This document shows positions 1 to 8,311 of a stretch of 64,000 nt of DNA, in pieces; the stretch's first letter is position 1; each line of letters starts with the position of its first letter. Position numbers and translations under genes: made by a program. Under the pieces are notes generated by a model. It saw only the letters and a program-made list of their open reading frames with translations. It made no database searches and was not told where the DNA came from. Origin of the DNA: Plectonema cf. radiosum LEGE 06105 (lineage in GTDB: Bacteria; Cyanobacteriota; Cyanobacteriia; Cyanobacteriales; Nostocaceae); contig NZ_JADEWL010000020.1 of NCBI RefSeq assembly GCF_015207665.1, positions 19,658 through 83,657 on the forward strand. The letters run 5' to 3'.

Positions 1-204
1 ATCGCGCTTTGGTACGAAACTCATCCGAAAATTCTAGATGCTATCCTCAATTGGTACATTGAGGATTTAGACAGTTTGCGAGCTGCGGATGGTCGTAGTA
101 CACCTATTACAGGTGCAGAAAGTAAAGAAATGATTGAAAACTCGGTAACAGAAAGTACTAAGTCAAGCCAGCCAGATTCTTTATCTGAAACGAAAAAGGA
201 ATGA
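1..204 (+). CDS. C-terminal end of an unknown protein (partial)
   Basis: The first reading frame is open from base 1 to a TGA at 202-204, giving 67 residues of a protein whose start lies outside the window. The visible part begins with an aromatic, probably helical stretch (IALWYETHPKILDAILNWYI), then a Ser/Thr/Glu-rich polar tail. No family was recognised. The tail suggests a flexible C-terminus on a soluble protein. It is followed directly by a short inverted-repeat element and the convergent CHAT gene. Confidence 0.55.
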   Translation: MALWYETHPKILDAILNWYIEDLDSLRAADGRSTPITGAESKEMIENSVTESTKSSQPDSLSETKKE

Positions 205-266
205 AATTCAACTGATAAATTTTTAAGGTTTTGGGGTGGTGTCGAAAAATGTTGTAGCTGGGTTTT

Positions 267-390
267 GGCTTTGTTGCACGAATATCTCAAAACCTTGTGT
301 AGTAAGAATCGTCAATTAAACATTCTTATTGACGATTCCTTTTGTGACACGCATTTCAGCCCAAAGTCGGATTAATTATGCAACAAAGCC
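267..390. mobile_element. MITE-like element with IS5-type terminal inverted repeats
   Basis: A 124-bp non-coding segment is bounded by perfect 12-bp inverted ends (GGCTTTGTTGCA at 267-278, complement at 379-390), with partial pairing beyond. The end sequence resembles IS5/IS903-group termini. Inside is an 11-bp perfect stem (306-316 with 328-338, 11-nt loop). No transposase is present, so it would have to be moved in trans. No clear 9-bp target duplication was seen at the edges, so it may be old or a remnant of a larger insertion sequence. It separates the convergent genes ending at 204 and 454. Confidence 0.55.
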
Positions 391-453
391 TGCCGAACTA
401 CTTACTATCTTGAGTATTTTTAATTATTCTTACCTGTTGCTATCCTCTAAGAT

Positions 454-3400
454 TTATAGCCCAACCCCACAAAAAGCAGCCCAGTAGAAGGGAGATTCAA
501 ATGGTCTGGAATCATTGGGTATATTATGAAACCGACGGCGTAATTGATTCCTCAACGTTGGATCGGAATTTAATTTATGTTCCCCAATCCACTCTTCTAA
601 CTGAGTTTTAGTTGAATTCCGCAACCATTTTTGAGCTTGACTTAAACTAACTGCAACTGAAAAATCTTCACCATGAATTATGGCTGCTTGTAAATTTTGC
701 AAGAATTTAATTGTCATAAATGCAGTGGATAAATCATTGACTTGCCACAAACTACTTACCACACTAGTGCTACCTGCATAGAGAAATCCACTAGGTAAGC
801 TGATGTATTCATCACTAGCATTTGTAAAGTCCACTAAACCTGTTTCACAAGCAGAGAGGACGACAAGACGACAATTATCTAGCTGAAAGTCTTGCTCAAA
901 TAAGTTCCCCAAAGTAAGACATTTGTTTAAATCTAAATCATTATTTTCATCTTTACTTTCTGCCAGCAATAAACAGGAATCTTGGGGAGAGTTAAGATTA
1001 AATGAACCATGACAAGAAAAATGTAGATAATTTGCTTGTTTTAGCTTTGGGATTTCTTGAAGTAGTGCATCTTTGCTAGCTTGCTTATCGGATAATACTT
1101 GATGGGAAGAGAAAAGATTTAAAATGTTATCTACTTCTAACTTGGTGTAAGCAAGGTCATTTGTAGGGTTTTTTATGGCAAAGACAGATTCAAAATTCGG
1201 ACGCTCTCGCTTCTGTACTTGTTGTAAAAGTTGACAACTGGGTGCGTAGCTGATGCCACCTGTAAATAAATCTAGAAGACAATGGGAATCTTGATGATTT
1301 TCGCCTACTGGAAGTGCATGAAGAGGAAGCAAATGTAGGAAGGTATGGGGAATTATAATCAGTTGATTGCAGTCTTTTGGTATCAGGGTTAATATTTCAT
1401 CAATGTGGAGAATGGAAGCTAATGTTTTGAGTTCTTCCCCTAAACTATTCTTCCATTCGTCTTTTTGATTGTTGTAGTTCTGCAAATATTTATCTAGCCA
1501 ATTTTTCAAAGCTTCTCGATCTTCTGGTTGAGATTGCCAAACAGTAATCTTTCCTGTAGGTTTAACAATAAACGCCAAAATTTTCTCGTCGAGAATATAC
1601 CACTCAATGATGGCTGTGCCATCATCTAAAGTTTTCCGGAATGAATCAAATTTGAAATCAGAACCAACACTTAAGTAGTGGTTTTGCAATTCATTACGCT
1701 GCTGTCGCAATTGATTGAGATGTTGTGCTAAAAGTTGGGAATTTTCAGCTTTACCATTTTGGATTTGATATTGTCCTATGGCAATTTCATCTCTATATTT
1801 TTCTAATTGAGTGACTACTTCTGGGGGGAAGATAGTTTTAGAGTCACGTTCGACGATAAGTTCAACTAAATTGCGAGTTTTGCTGCGCTCAGCGTATTCA
1901 ATTGCTTCGGTTACGTTATCTAATTCTAAGCAAACTTCTACCATATGCCGATAAGCTTCGTTAAAAATTTCCGCTTGCTTACGTTTACTTTCCTCCCCAG
2001 ATACTATCTCTTCGCGTAAATAGTCTACTGTGTTAATGACAGATTTTAAGCTGGTGTAAGCTAAATCAAACTTGTTTGCTTCTTGATAAACTTTTCCAAG
2101 GAAAAAGAAAATTTGTGCATACATTTGAGGAAAAGCTTCAAAAGTATAAATTTCTAGAGCGTCATGGTAGTAAGCTATTGCCTGTTCTAAGTTCTTAGCT
2201 CGCTCACCTCTAATTCTGTTAAGGTAAGTAGTTCCAAGATTATTTTTTGTTAGCGCCCAATCTTGAGGAAAAGCTTCAAAAGTATAAACTTTCAGGGCTT
2301 CATGATAATAAACAATTGCTTGCTCTAAATTCTGTGGTTTATCCTCTATTTCTCTGTTAGTGTAAGCATTGGCGAGATTATTTTGCGTTCTTGCCCATTC
2401 TTTGGGAAAAGCATCAAAAGTATAAACTCTTAAAGACTCTTGGTAATAATAAATTGCCTGCTCTAAATTCTCAGCCTTATCACCTTTGATTCTTTTACAG
2501 TAAGCAATACCAAGATTATTCTGTGTTTGTGCCCACTCATATGGAAATTTATCAATAGTATAAACTTTTAGAACCAGAGGTTTTCCATAATAAGCGATTG
2601 CCAGTTCTAAATTACTTGACTGCTCCCCTTTTATTCTATCGCAGTAAGCATTAGCAATATTAATCTGTGTTAGTGCCCAATATTGAGGAAAAGCTTCAAA
2701 AGTATAAACCTTCATCGCTTCTTCTAAACAAGCAATCGTCTGTTCTAAATTTTGTGCTTTATCCCCTATGATTCTATTACGGTAAATAGTAGCAATATTA
2801 TTCTGTATTAGTGCCCAATCTTGAGGAAAATCTTTAAAATTATAAACTTTCATCGCTTCTTGGCAATAAGCAATCGCTTGCTCTAAATTCTGTGCCTTCT
2901 CACCTTTTATTCTATCTCTGTAAGCATTACCAAGATTACTTTGTCTTCTTGCCCATTCATAGGGATAATCATCAAAAGTATAAATTTTAAGAGATTCTTT
3001 AAAACAAACGATTGCCTGCTCTAAATTATCAGCTTTGTCCTCTTTTATTCTTTGAAAGTAAGCTAAACCAAGATTGTTTTGTGTTTGTGACCATCTATAA
3101 GGGAAAGCTTTAAAAGTATAAACTTTCATAGTCTCTTGGCAATAAGCGATCGCTTGCTCCAAATTTTCTGCTTTATCCCCTCTGATTCTGTGAAGATAAG
3201 CATTGGCAAAATTATTTTGTGTGTTTGCCCAATCTAGGGGAAAAGCCTCAAAAGTATAAACTTTCATCGCCTCTTGGCAACAAGCGATTGCCTGCTCCAA
3301 ATTCTCTGCTTTCTCGCCTTTGATTCTTTCAATATAAGCAGTAGAGAAATTATTTTGTAACTGTGCCCAATCTTGCGGAAAAGCATCAAAAGTATAAATT

Positions 3401-4809
3401 CTTAGAGCTTCTTGGTAGTAAGCAATTCCCTGCTCTAAATTCTGTGCCTTCTCACCTTTGATTCTATCGCAGTAAGCATTAGCAAGATGAATTTGCGTAC
3501 CTGCCCAATCTACAGGAGAACTGTCAATAGTTCTGACTTTTAAAGATTCTTGAAAACAAGCGATCGCCAACTCTAAATTTTGTGCCTTCTCACCTTTGAT
3601 TCTGTTACGGTAAGCACTACCAAGACTACTTTGCGTCCTTGCCCATTCATAAGGAAAAGTCTTAATAGCATAAACTCTTAAAGCTTGATGAGAACAAGTA
3701 ATGGCATCTTCTATATTCTGCGCTTTATTCCCTTTGATGCGGTTAGTGTAAGCATTCGCAAGATTATGTTGTGTTTGTGCCCACTCATAAGGGAAAGCGT
3801 CAAAAGTATAAACTCTTAAAGCTTTTTGGTAATAAGCAATAGCCCACTCTAAATTCTCAGATTTATCCCCTCTAATTCTTCGACTATAAGCACTAGCGAG
3901 ATTATCTTGCACCATTGCCCATTGTTTGGGGAAAGCGTCAAAAGTATGAACTTTCAAAGCTTCTTCGTAATAAGCAATAGCTAACTCTACATTCTGTGCC
4001 CGCTCGCCTCTAATTCTGTTAGTGTAAACATGACCGAGATTATTTTGTGCATTTGCCCAATCTTGGGGAAATGCGCCAAAAGTGAAAACTTTCAAAGCTT
4101 GTTGGGAATAAGCGATCGCCCGTTCTAAATTATCCGCTCGCTCGCCTCTGATTCTGATACTGTAAGCATTACCGAGATTACTTTGTGCCACAGCCCAATC
4201 TCTGGGAAATGCTTGCTGAGTGTAGAATGTCAGTGCAACTTCACAGCCAGCAATAGTAATTTCGACATTGTTGGCTTTGTTACCCAAAGGAAATTGCGCT
4301 ATCAAAGTACTAAAAATGACAATATTTGCGGCTAAGTATTCCGCCTGATATCCTCTCGCTTCCCTTAGTGTATTTATCCCCCACTGGCGTAATATTTCTT
4401 CTAACACCTCGTCGAGTTTATCTATATTATTTGCGAGCAATGGATAAACTAATTGAGGATTACCCATACCTCCAGCAGTTGCTTGCATTACTTCATTGAA
4501 GAATTGAAAATATGACTTTCTCTCCTCTTCTTTCAGCGATGGTAAATCTACTTTGGTATGCAGTCTCAACGCTTTCTTAAGATAACTTGCCAAGCTTTTC
4601 ATAAGAACATTTACCAAGCTTTGCAATCTATTCGCTGTATTCCGATCTCCCTGCTGCAAAAACATCGCCCTTAACGCTTGTAATGTCTGGAATAAGCCAG
4701 TATCTACTAATTCTTGGTTTGCATCTAAAATCTCTGCTTCTTCACCGTTAGGGCAATTTAACAGGCTGTGAATGAGGTTAAGGTAGGCTTGCTGACGCTG
4801 TTGGTTCAT
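454..4809 (-). CDS. CHAT-domain protein with long TPR array
   Basis: This 1451-residue protein combines an N-terminal helical region (about 1-195), 15 full and one partial long TPR units of about 46 residues (about 200-900), a helical linker, and a C-terminal CHAT domain (caspase HetF associated with TPRs). The catalytic dyad is visible: His1267 in HFSCHG and Cys1321 in SACETG, followed by the typical LPSGFLYAGSTSVVSSLW segment. CHAT proteins are caspase/separase-fold proteases, used in gene regulation (HetF) and in defence signalling; TPRs usually bind the trigger or partner. It is transcribed divergently from an EAD-like caspase gene across 183 bp. The nearly identical repeats suggest recent tandem expansion. 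The substrate is unknown. Confidence 0.9.
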   Translation of the reverse strand: MNQQRQQAYLNLIHSLLNCPNGEEAEILDANQELVDTGLFQTLQALRAMFLQQGDRNTANRLQSLVNVLMKSLASYLKKALRLHTKVDLPSLKEEERKSYFQFFNEVMQATAGGMGNPQLVYPLLANNIDKLDEVLEEILRQWGINTLREARGYQAEYLAANIVIFSTLIAQFPLGNKANNVEITIAGCEVALTFYTQQAFPRDWAVAQSNLGNAYSIRIRGERADNLERAIAYSQQALKVFTFGAFPQDWANAQNNLGHVYTNRIRGERAQNVELAIAYYEEALKVHTFDAFPKQWAMVQDNLASAYSRRIRGDKSENLEWAIAYYQKALRVYTFDAFPYEWAQTQHNLANAYTNRIKGNKAQNIEDAITCSHQALRVYAIKTFPYEWARTQSSLGSAYRNRIKGEKAQNLELAIACFQESLKVRTIDSSPVDWAGTQIHLANAYCDRIKGEKAQNLEQGIAYYQEALRIYTFDAFPQDWAQLQNNFSTAYIERIKGEKAENLEQAIACCQEAMKVYTFEAFPLDWANTQNNFANAYLHRIRGDKAENLEQAIAYCQETMKVYTFKAFPYRWSQTQNNLGLAYFQRIKEDKADNLEQAIVCFKESLKIYTFDDYPYEWARRQSNLGNAYRDRIKGEKAQNLEQAIAYCQEAMKVYNFKDFPQDWALIQNNIATIYRNRIIGDKAQNLEQTIACLEEAMKVYTFEAFPQYWALTQINIANAYCDRIKGEQSSNLELAIAYYGKPLVLKVYTIDKFPYEWAQTQNNLGIAYCKRIKGDKAENLEQAIYYYQESLRVYTFDAFPKEWARTQNNLANAYTNREIEDKPQNLEQAIVYYHEALKVYTFEAFPQDWALTKNNLGTTYLNRIRGERAKNLEQAIAYYHDALEIYTFEAFPQMYAQIFFFLGKVYQEANKFDLAYTSLKSVINTVDYLREEIVSGEESKRKQAEIFNEAYRHMVEVCLELDNVTEAIEYAERSKTRNLVELIVERDSKTIFPPEVVTQLEKYRDEIAIGQYQIQNGKAENSQLLAQHLNQLRQQRNELQNHYLSVGSDFKFDSFRKTLDDGTAIIEWYILDEKILAFIVKPTGKITVWQSQPEDREALKNWLDKYLQNYNNQKDEWKNSLGEELKTLASILHIDEILTLIPKDCNQLIIIPHTFLHLLPLHALPVGENHQDSHCLLDLFTGGISYAPSCQLLQQVQKRERPNFESVFAIKNPTNDLAYTKLEVDNILNLFSSHQVLSDKQASKDALLQEIPKLKQANYLHFSCHGSFNLNSPQDSCLLLAESKDENNDLDLNKCLTLGNLFEQDFQLDNCRLVVLSACETGLVDFTNASDEYISLPSGFLYAGSTSVVSSLWQVNDLSTAFMTIKFLQNLQAAIIHGEDFSVAVSLSQAQKWLRNSTKTQLEEWIGEHKLNSDPTLRNQLRRRFHNIPNDSRPFESPFYWAAFCGVGL
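2137..4212 (-). repeat. Tandem TPR-encoding DNA repeat, 15 units of about 138 bp
   Basis: Fifteen head-to-tail units each encode a long TPR of about 46 residues beginning AFPxxWAxxQNNLxxAY and ending near a Val-Tyr-Thr-Phe. Unit 12 carries two extra residues. A sixteenth partial unit follows from 2136 downwards. Neighbouring units are similar enough for slippage or unequal crossing-over to change copy number. Confidence 0.85.
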
Positions 4810-4888
4810 GGATAAAAGCCAGTATTAACTAAATATATATGTTATGAAAATATTCAAAAGTACTACCAATGTTTACGGAAAATACTTA

Positions 4889-4992
4889 CAAAACTTGATG
4901 ACTTTTATAAGCAGTTATGCGGCGCAAAATAATATTTTAGATAAATTTATCATGTATAATTTAACGTATTTATCAGGTATTTAGACGGATAT
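4889..4992 (+). promoter_or_regulatory. Upstream region of EAD-caspase gene, duplicated elsewhere
   Basis: About 100 bp before the EAD-caspase start closely match, in inverted orientation, the 100 bp before the EAD-nucleosidase gene (9365-9468). Shared blocks include ACTTTTATAA, AAAATAATATTTTAG, CATGTATAATTTAA and TATTTATCAGGTATTTAGAC. The TATAAT inside ATGTATAATTT is a good -10 candidate. Conservation of non-coding sequence implies common regulation or a recent duplication of promoter with 5' coding sequence. The region also lies between divergent starts, so it may drive the CHAT gene as well. Confidence 0.6.
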
Positions 4993-5195
4993 ATGGCTGG
5001 TATCCCCCCGCAACTGCACAAACGACTGCGTAATGTTTTGTTAGAATGCGAACAATTCGAGAGCGATCGCAACCTCAAGACAATTTTCACTAACGAGTCA
5101 CTCCGTCCTTGGCGTTCTAGTTTACCTCAAGCTGATAGCCTTAACAGTAGAGTGGATTATTTGATTGCTTTCTTGGTTAACAAGCGTCGCAGCGA
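4889..5195 (+). repeat. Promoter plus EAD segment, copy 1 of inverted pair
   Basis: The copy comprises the upstream region and about the first 65 codons of the EAD-caspase gene. It matches 9165-9468 on the opposite strand, both in non-coding bases and in codons, including a HIP1 site within GAGAGCGATCGCAA. The similarity fades after the adaptor domain, where the two proteins diverge into different effectors. Confidence 0.7.
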
Positions 5196-6156
5196 CACCA
5201 AAGAAAATGCTCTTGTGCTATTTGTACGCTTATTAAGCGAGCTGATAGATGAGGCAGATAATCGTCACCAACAGTTGAAGCATTTAGCAGCGGAACTCGA
5301 ATATAATCTTGAAAACAACTCAATTACTAATAGTACTCCGGATAATCGATCACCAGAAGATAACCCAATACCAGAAAATCACCCTATAAAAAATCGCCCA
5401 ATAAAAAATCGCTGGGCATTTTTGGTTGGTGTTAATAATTACAACGACCCTAATTTTGGGCGTTTGAATTTCTGTGTAAGTGATGTACTAGCATTGGAAG
5501 AAAGACTCAAAGCTCTAAATTATACAGTTGTTTGCTTACACGACCAACTTGGACACGGAAATCAACGCTTCCCAAGCCGAGATAATATTGAAGCAGAATT
5601 GATTCGACTTTGCGAAATGGTCGAACCTAATGATTTATTACTGGTGCATTTTGCTTGTCATGGCAAGCTTTTTCATGAAAAACCTTTACTAATAGTAAAT
5701 AATACTCGTTCCCAAACTTTGGAAAAAACTGGGCTACCTCTTGAAGTTGTAAAGCAGCATATGCGTTCTAGTCAAGCAAGGCGCTTGGTGCTGACTTTGG
5801 ATGCTTGCCACATGGGAGTAGAAACTGGTAGGGACATTAACGACGATCCGCAGTTTATTCATAATGCTTATGACTTAGCTGAGGGTTTTGCTCTAATCGC
5901 AGCAAGCACAGCACAACAGAAAGCGCAAGAGTCAAAAGACAAAAAGTTTGGAGTTTTTACTTATTATTTACTAGAAGCACTCAGTGGTAAAGCAGATAGG
6001 GGTAGCAAGCGATTTGTGACTGTGGATGATATTAAAACTTATGTATTGGATTCTCTCAAGCGTTGGAGTGTGGAAAATGGTGGCATTATTCAAGAGCCGA
6101 CTGCTTCCATTGAGGGATTCGGGGACATAATATTAGCAGATTATCGTAACAGCTAA
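4993..6156 (+). CDS. EAD-like adaptor fused to caspase-fold peptidase
   Basis: Residues 1-65 (MAGIPPQL start, CEQFESDR, LRPWR, LPQAD) form a small helical adaptor of the effector-associated-domain kind, closely matching the start of the protein at 8312-9364 and more distantly the STAND protein at 9584. A charged linker with short PIKNR-type repeats (about 95-135) leads to a caspase-like domain (about 137-380). Its catalytic residues are His223 (FACHG) and Cys272 (LDACHMG). In this architecture the peptidase is thought to be activated when the adaptor is gathered by a partner, as with CARD and caspase. The start is set by the matching start in the paralogue. Targets are unknown; cell-suicide or signal cleavage is an inference. 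Confidence 0.85.
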   Translation: MAGIPPQLHKRLRNVLLECEQFESDRNLKTIFTNESLRPWRSSLPQADSLNSRVDYLIAFLVNKRRSDTKENALVLFVRLLSELIDEADNRHQQLKHLAAELEYNLENNSITNSTPDNRSPEDNPIPENHPIKNRPIKNRWAFLVGVNNYNDPNFGRLNFCVSDVLALEERLKALNYTVVCLHDQLGHGNQRFPSRDNIEAELIRLCEMVEPNDLLLVHFACHGKLFHEKPLLIVNNTRSQTLEKTGLPLEVVKQHMRSSQARRLVLTLDACHMGVETGRDINDDPQFIHNAYDLAEGFALIAASTAQQKAQESKDKKFGVFTYYLLEALSGKADRGSKRFVTVDDIKTYVLDSLKRWSVENGGIIQEPTASIEGFGDIILADYRNS

Positions 6157-6282
6157 TAATAAATACGGGTAGCGTATAAAACTCGAAAAAATCATTAACT
6201 TCTTATATAAAATAAGCAATTGGGCTATATTATCATCAAAACTGTGAGGTATTGAAAAATCAAAAAATTAAGGAGAATTGGC

Positions 6283-7740
6283 ATGAAGCGCAGTCAAAAG
6301 ACCATGATTAGCTTATTCATGCTTACTCTGGGTTTTGTCTTAGCAGCTTCACCAGCCCAAGCTGAAGCTAAAGTAACTCTAAATCCCTCTAGCTTGACGG
6401 TAGTGGGAACACAATGCCCAGCTTTTTTTAAATGCCCACCTGTTAAACGAAACTTACTTGTAAAGACAAATGAGGTGATTACAGATTTACAGGTAATTAC
6501 TCTTGATTTGAATCGCGCAGATTCGACTACTATTGTTCCAACTAGCGCCATCCGTCTTGCTTTACCTAATCAATCAGTCCAACCAAAGCAACCTTTAACT
6601 TTCCCTGTAGAATTTGACTTTAACAAAATTCGCAGTGGAGAATATAGCGGACAATTACTTGTTGTTTATGACAATGGTGAGTTATCTGTTCCTGTTATAG
6701 TGCGACTTAAAGACCACTGGTTTTTTCCTTTGCTCGTGCTTTTATTGGGTGTTGGGCTGGGAATCGGAGTTTCAGCATATCGTAACGATGGTATGCCTCG
6801 CGACGAAATTATTGTACAAGTTGGTCGCATTCGCACTCAAATACAAGCCGATCCTGAATTGGCGCAATCATTCCAAGGAAAAATTGCAAGACATTTAATA
6901 GATGTAGAAACAACTTTGACGAACAAGCGTTGGGATGAAGCACAAAAAGCAGTAGTTCAAGCACAAGCGGTTTGGGATAAATGGCGAAAAGAAAGGGAAG
7001 ATTGGTTAGCTCTGGTAAATTACTTATCTGAGTTATTTGATAGCCTCGAATCTTTAAATAGTAATGCACCATATGTGCAAGAAGTACGTAGCCAATTAGA
7101 AAACGCAAAAAGACAAGCAGCTGATAAAGAAGCTACCCAAAAGTTTCGCGAAGATTTAGATCGCTTACGACAACAAATAGCCTGGTACAAACAAAGTCAA
7201 GCTAAACTCGATCAGTTCAATACTCTTAGAAATGAGTTAACTCAATTGGTACCGGATAAAGATGAATTCCTAAGACGTATATCACAAGGTTTGCAGAACG
7301 ACTTAGACCAGCTTTCTCCAACAGATAAGAAATTTACCGACGATTGGCATCAAAAAGTTAACAATGCAATTGACGAATTAGATAAAGAGATTAAACAACA
7401 ATCAGTTACCGAAACTAAAGATACTCAAATTACAGCCAGGGATGCTAACTACACTACACCACCTACCCTTCCTAACCCCGTACCTGAAGTCATTTCTGCA
7501 CAAACAAATTCAAAACAAGCTGCCCGAAATATATATTGGTTTAATTGGTTGAGTTACGCGATCGCAGTAGGGCTTCTTGCAGGAGCAGGATTTGGACAAC
7601 TTTATGCAAACCAGCCCATGTTTGGTGCTAATGGCCCGAGTGATTATTTTAGCTTACTAGCTTGGGGTTTCGGTGCAGAAGCTAGCCGTGATGCAATTGC
7701 TAAGGTTGTACGCGATTGGAAGTTGCCAGGACTTAAATAA
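6283..7740 (+). CDS. Exported/membrane protein with beta domain, coiled coil and C-terminal helices
   Basis: No named family was recognised in these 485 residues. A signal peptide (about 1-27, ending SPAQA) precedes a probable extracytoplasmic beta-rich domain (about 28-140). A transmembrane helix (about 146-166, WFFPLLVLLLGVGLGIGVSAY) follows, then a long charged helical or coiled-coil region (about 175-375) on the cytoplasmic side. A hydrophobic C-terminal part contains one or two further membrane segments. A purine-rich ribosome binding site (AAGGAGAA) lies 6-7 bases before the ATG. It sits between two EAD effector genes, so it may be the membrane anchor, sensor or target of that system. 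That role is inferred from position only. Confidence 0.75.
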   Translation: MKRSQKTMISLFMLTLGFVLAASPAQAEAKVTLNPSSLTVVGTQCPAFFKCPPVKRNLLVKTNEVITDLQVITLDLNRADSTTIVPTSAIRLALPNQSVQPKQPLTFPVEFDFNKIRSGEYSGQLLVVYDNGELSVPVIVRLKDHWFFPLLVLLLGVGLGIGVSAYRNDGMPRDEIIVQVGRIRTQIQADPELAQSFQGKIARHLIDVETTLTNKRWDEAQKAVVQAQAVWDKWRKEREDWLALVNYLSELFDSLESLNSNAPYVQEVRSQLENAKRQAADKEATQKFREDLDRLRQQIAWYKQSQAKLDQFNTLRNELTQLVPDKDEFLRRISQGLQNDLDQLSPTDKKFTDDWHQKVNNAIDELDKEIKQQSVTETKDTQITARDANYTTPPTLPNPVPEVISAQTNSKQAARNIYWFNWLSYAIAVGLLAGAGFGQLYANQPMFGANGPSDYFSLLAWGFGAEASRDAIAKVVRDWKLPGLK

Positions 7741-8077
7741 GTGCTTAGGAATGTGGATTAAATAAAGTGCAAAACTTGGTTTAAAGACCAGCCCTCTCAA
7801 TATTGACAAATAGTACATGATCTGGATCTGGGGTTTTTAAGAAGGTAGGACGCTCAACAGCACTTAAACGCTTATGTTATCTCCGTTATTTGATGCTTTT
7901 GTACAGGCAAGCCCGGTCAGTGTAATGATGCGAGTTCTTATGAAACACATTTTTAACTCCGAGCGAATGAATAATTTGTTCAAGCTTCACTTTTAGCTTT
8001 ACTCAATATTTACACATTTTATCCGGCTATTTACTAGTACAAACAGGATTAATAGTTATAGTTTATACTTAAAAATA
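7741..8077. other. Intergenic region without recognised gene
   Basis: These 337 bases carry stops in all frames at short intervals and no convincing promoter, RNA gene or repeat. The 3' part is AT-rich and precedes the small coiled-coil gene. Confidence 0.5.
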
Positions 8078-8293
8078 TTGGAAGACCCTAAAGTAAAGCT
8101 ACTGAAAGTCCAGTTAGGAAAAGTTGCTCAGAAAATTACTAATAAGAAACAAGAACTTGTAGGAAAGCAAAATGAACTGTATAAAGTTCAGCAAGAGAGT
8201 AAAAAACTAAAAGCAGAAATTAGTAAATTAAACTCTGAAGTTAAATCAATTCAGAAAAAAATCGAATCAATTCAAAACAAAAATACTAATTAG
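8078..8293 (+). CDS. Small coiled-coil protein
   Basis: This is a 71-residue lysine/glutamate-rich reading frame, almost entirely predicted coiled coil (heptad-like LxxLxxEI..L..EVKSIQKKIESIQ). The only in-frame start is TTG at 8078, with no strong ribosome binding site, so the true start is uncertain. It converges with the EAD-nucleosidase gene (18-bp gap), and that protein contains a similar Glu/Gln-rich coil, so the two may pair. It could also be a relic of a larger protein. Confidence 0.45.
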   Translation: MEDPKVKLLKVQLGKVAQKITNKKQELVGKQNELYKVQQESKKLKAEISKLNSEVKSIQKKIESIQNKNTN

Positions 8294-8311
8294 GAAATTA
8301 GAATAAGTAGT

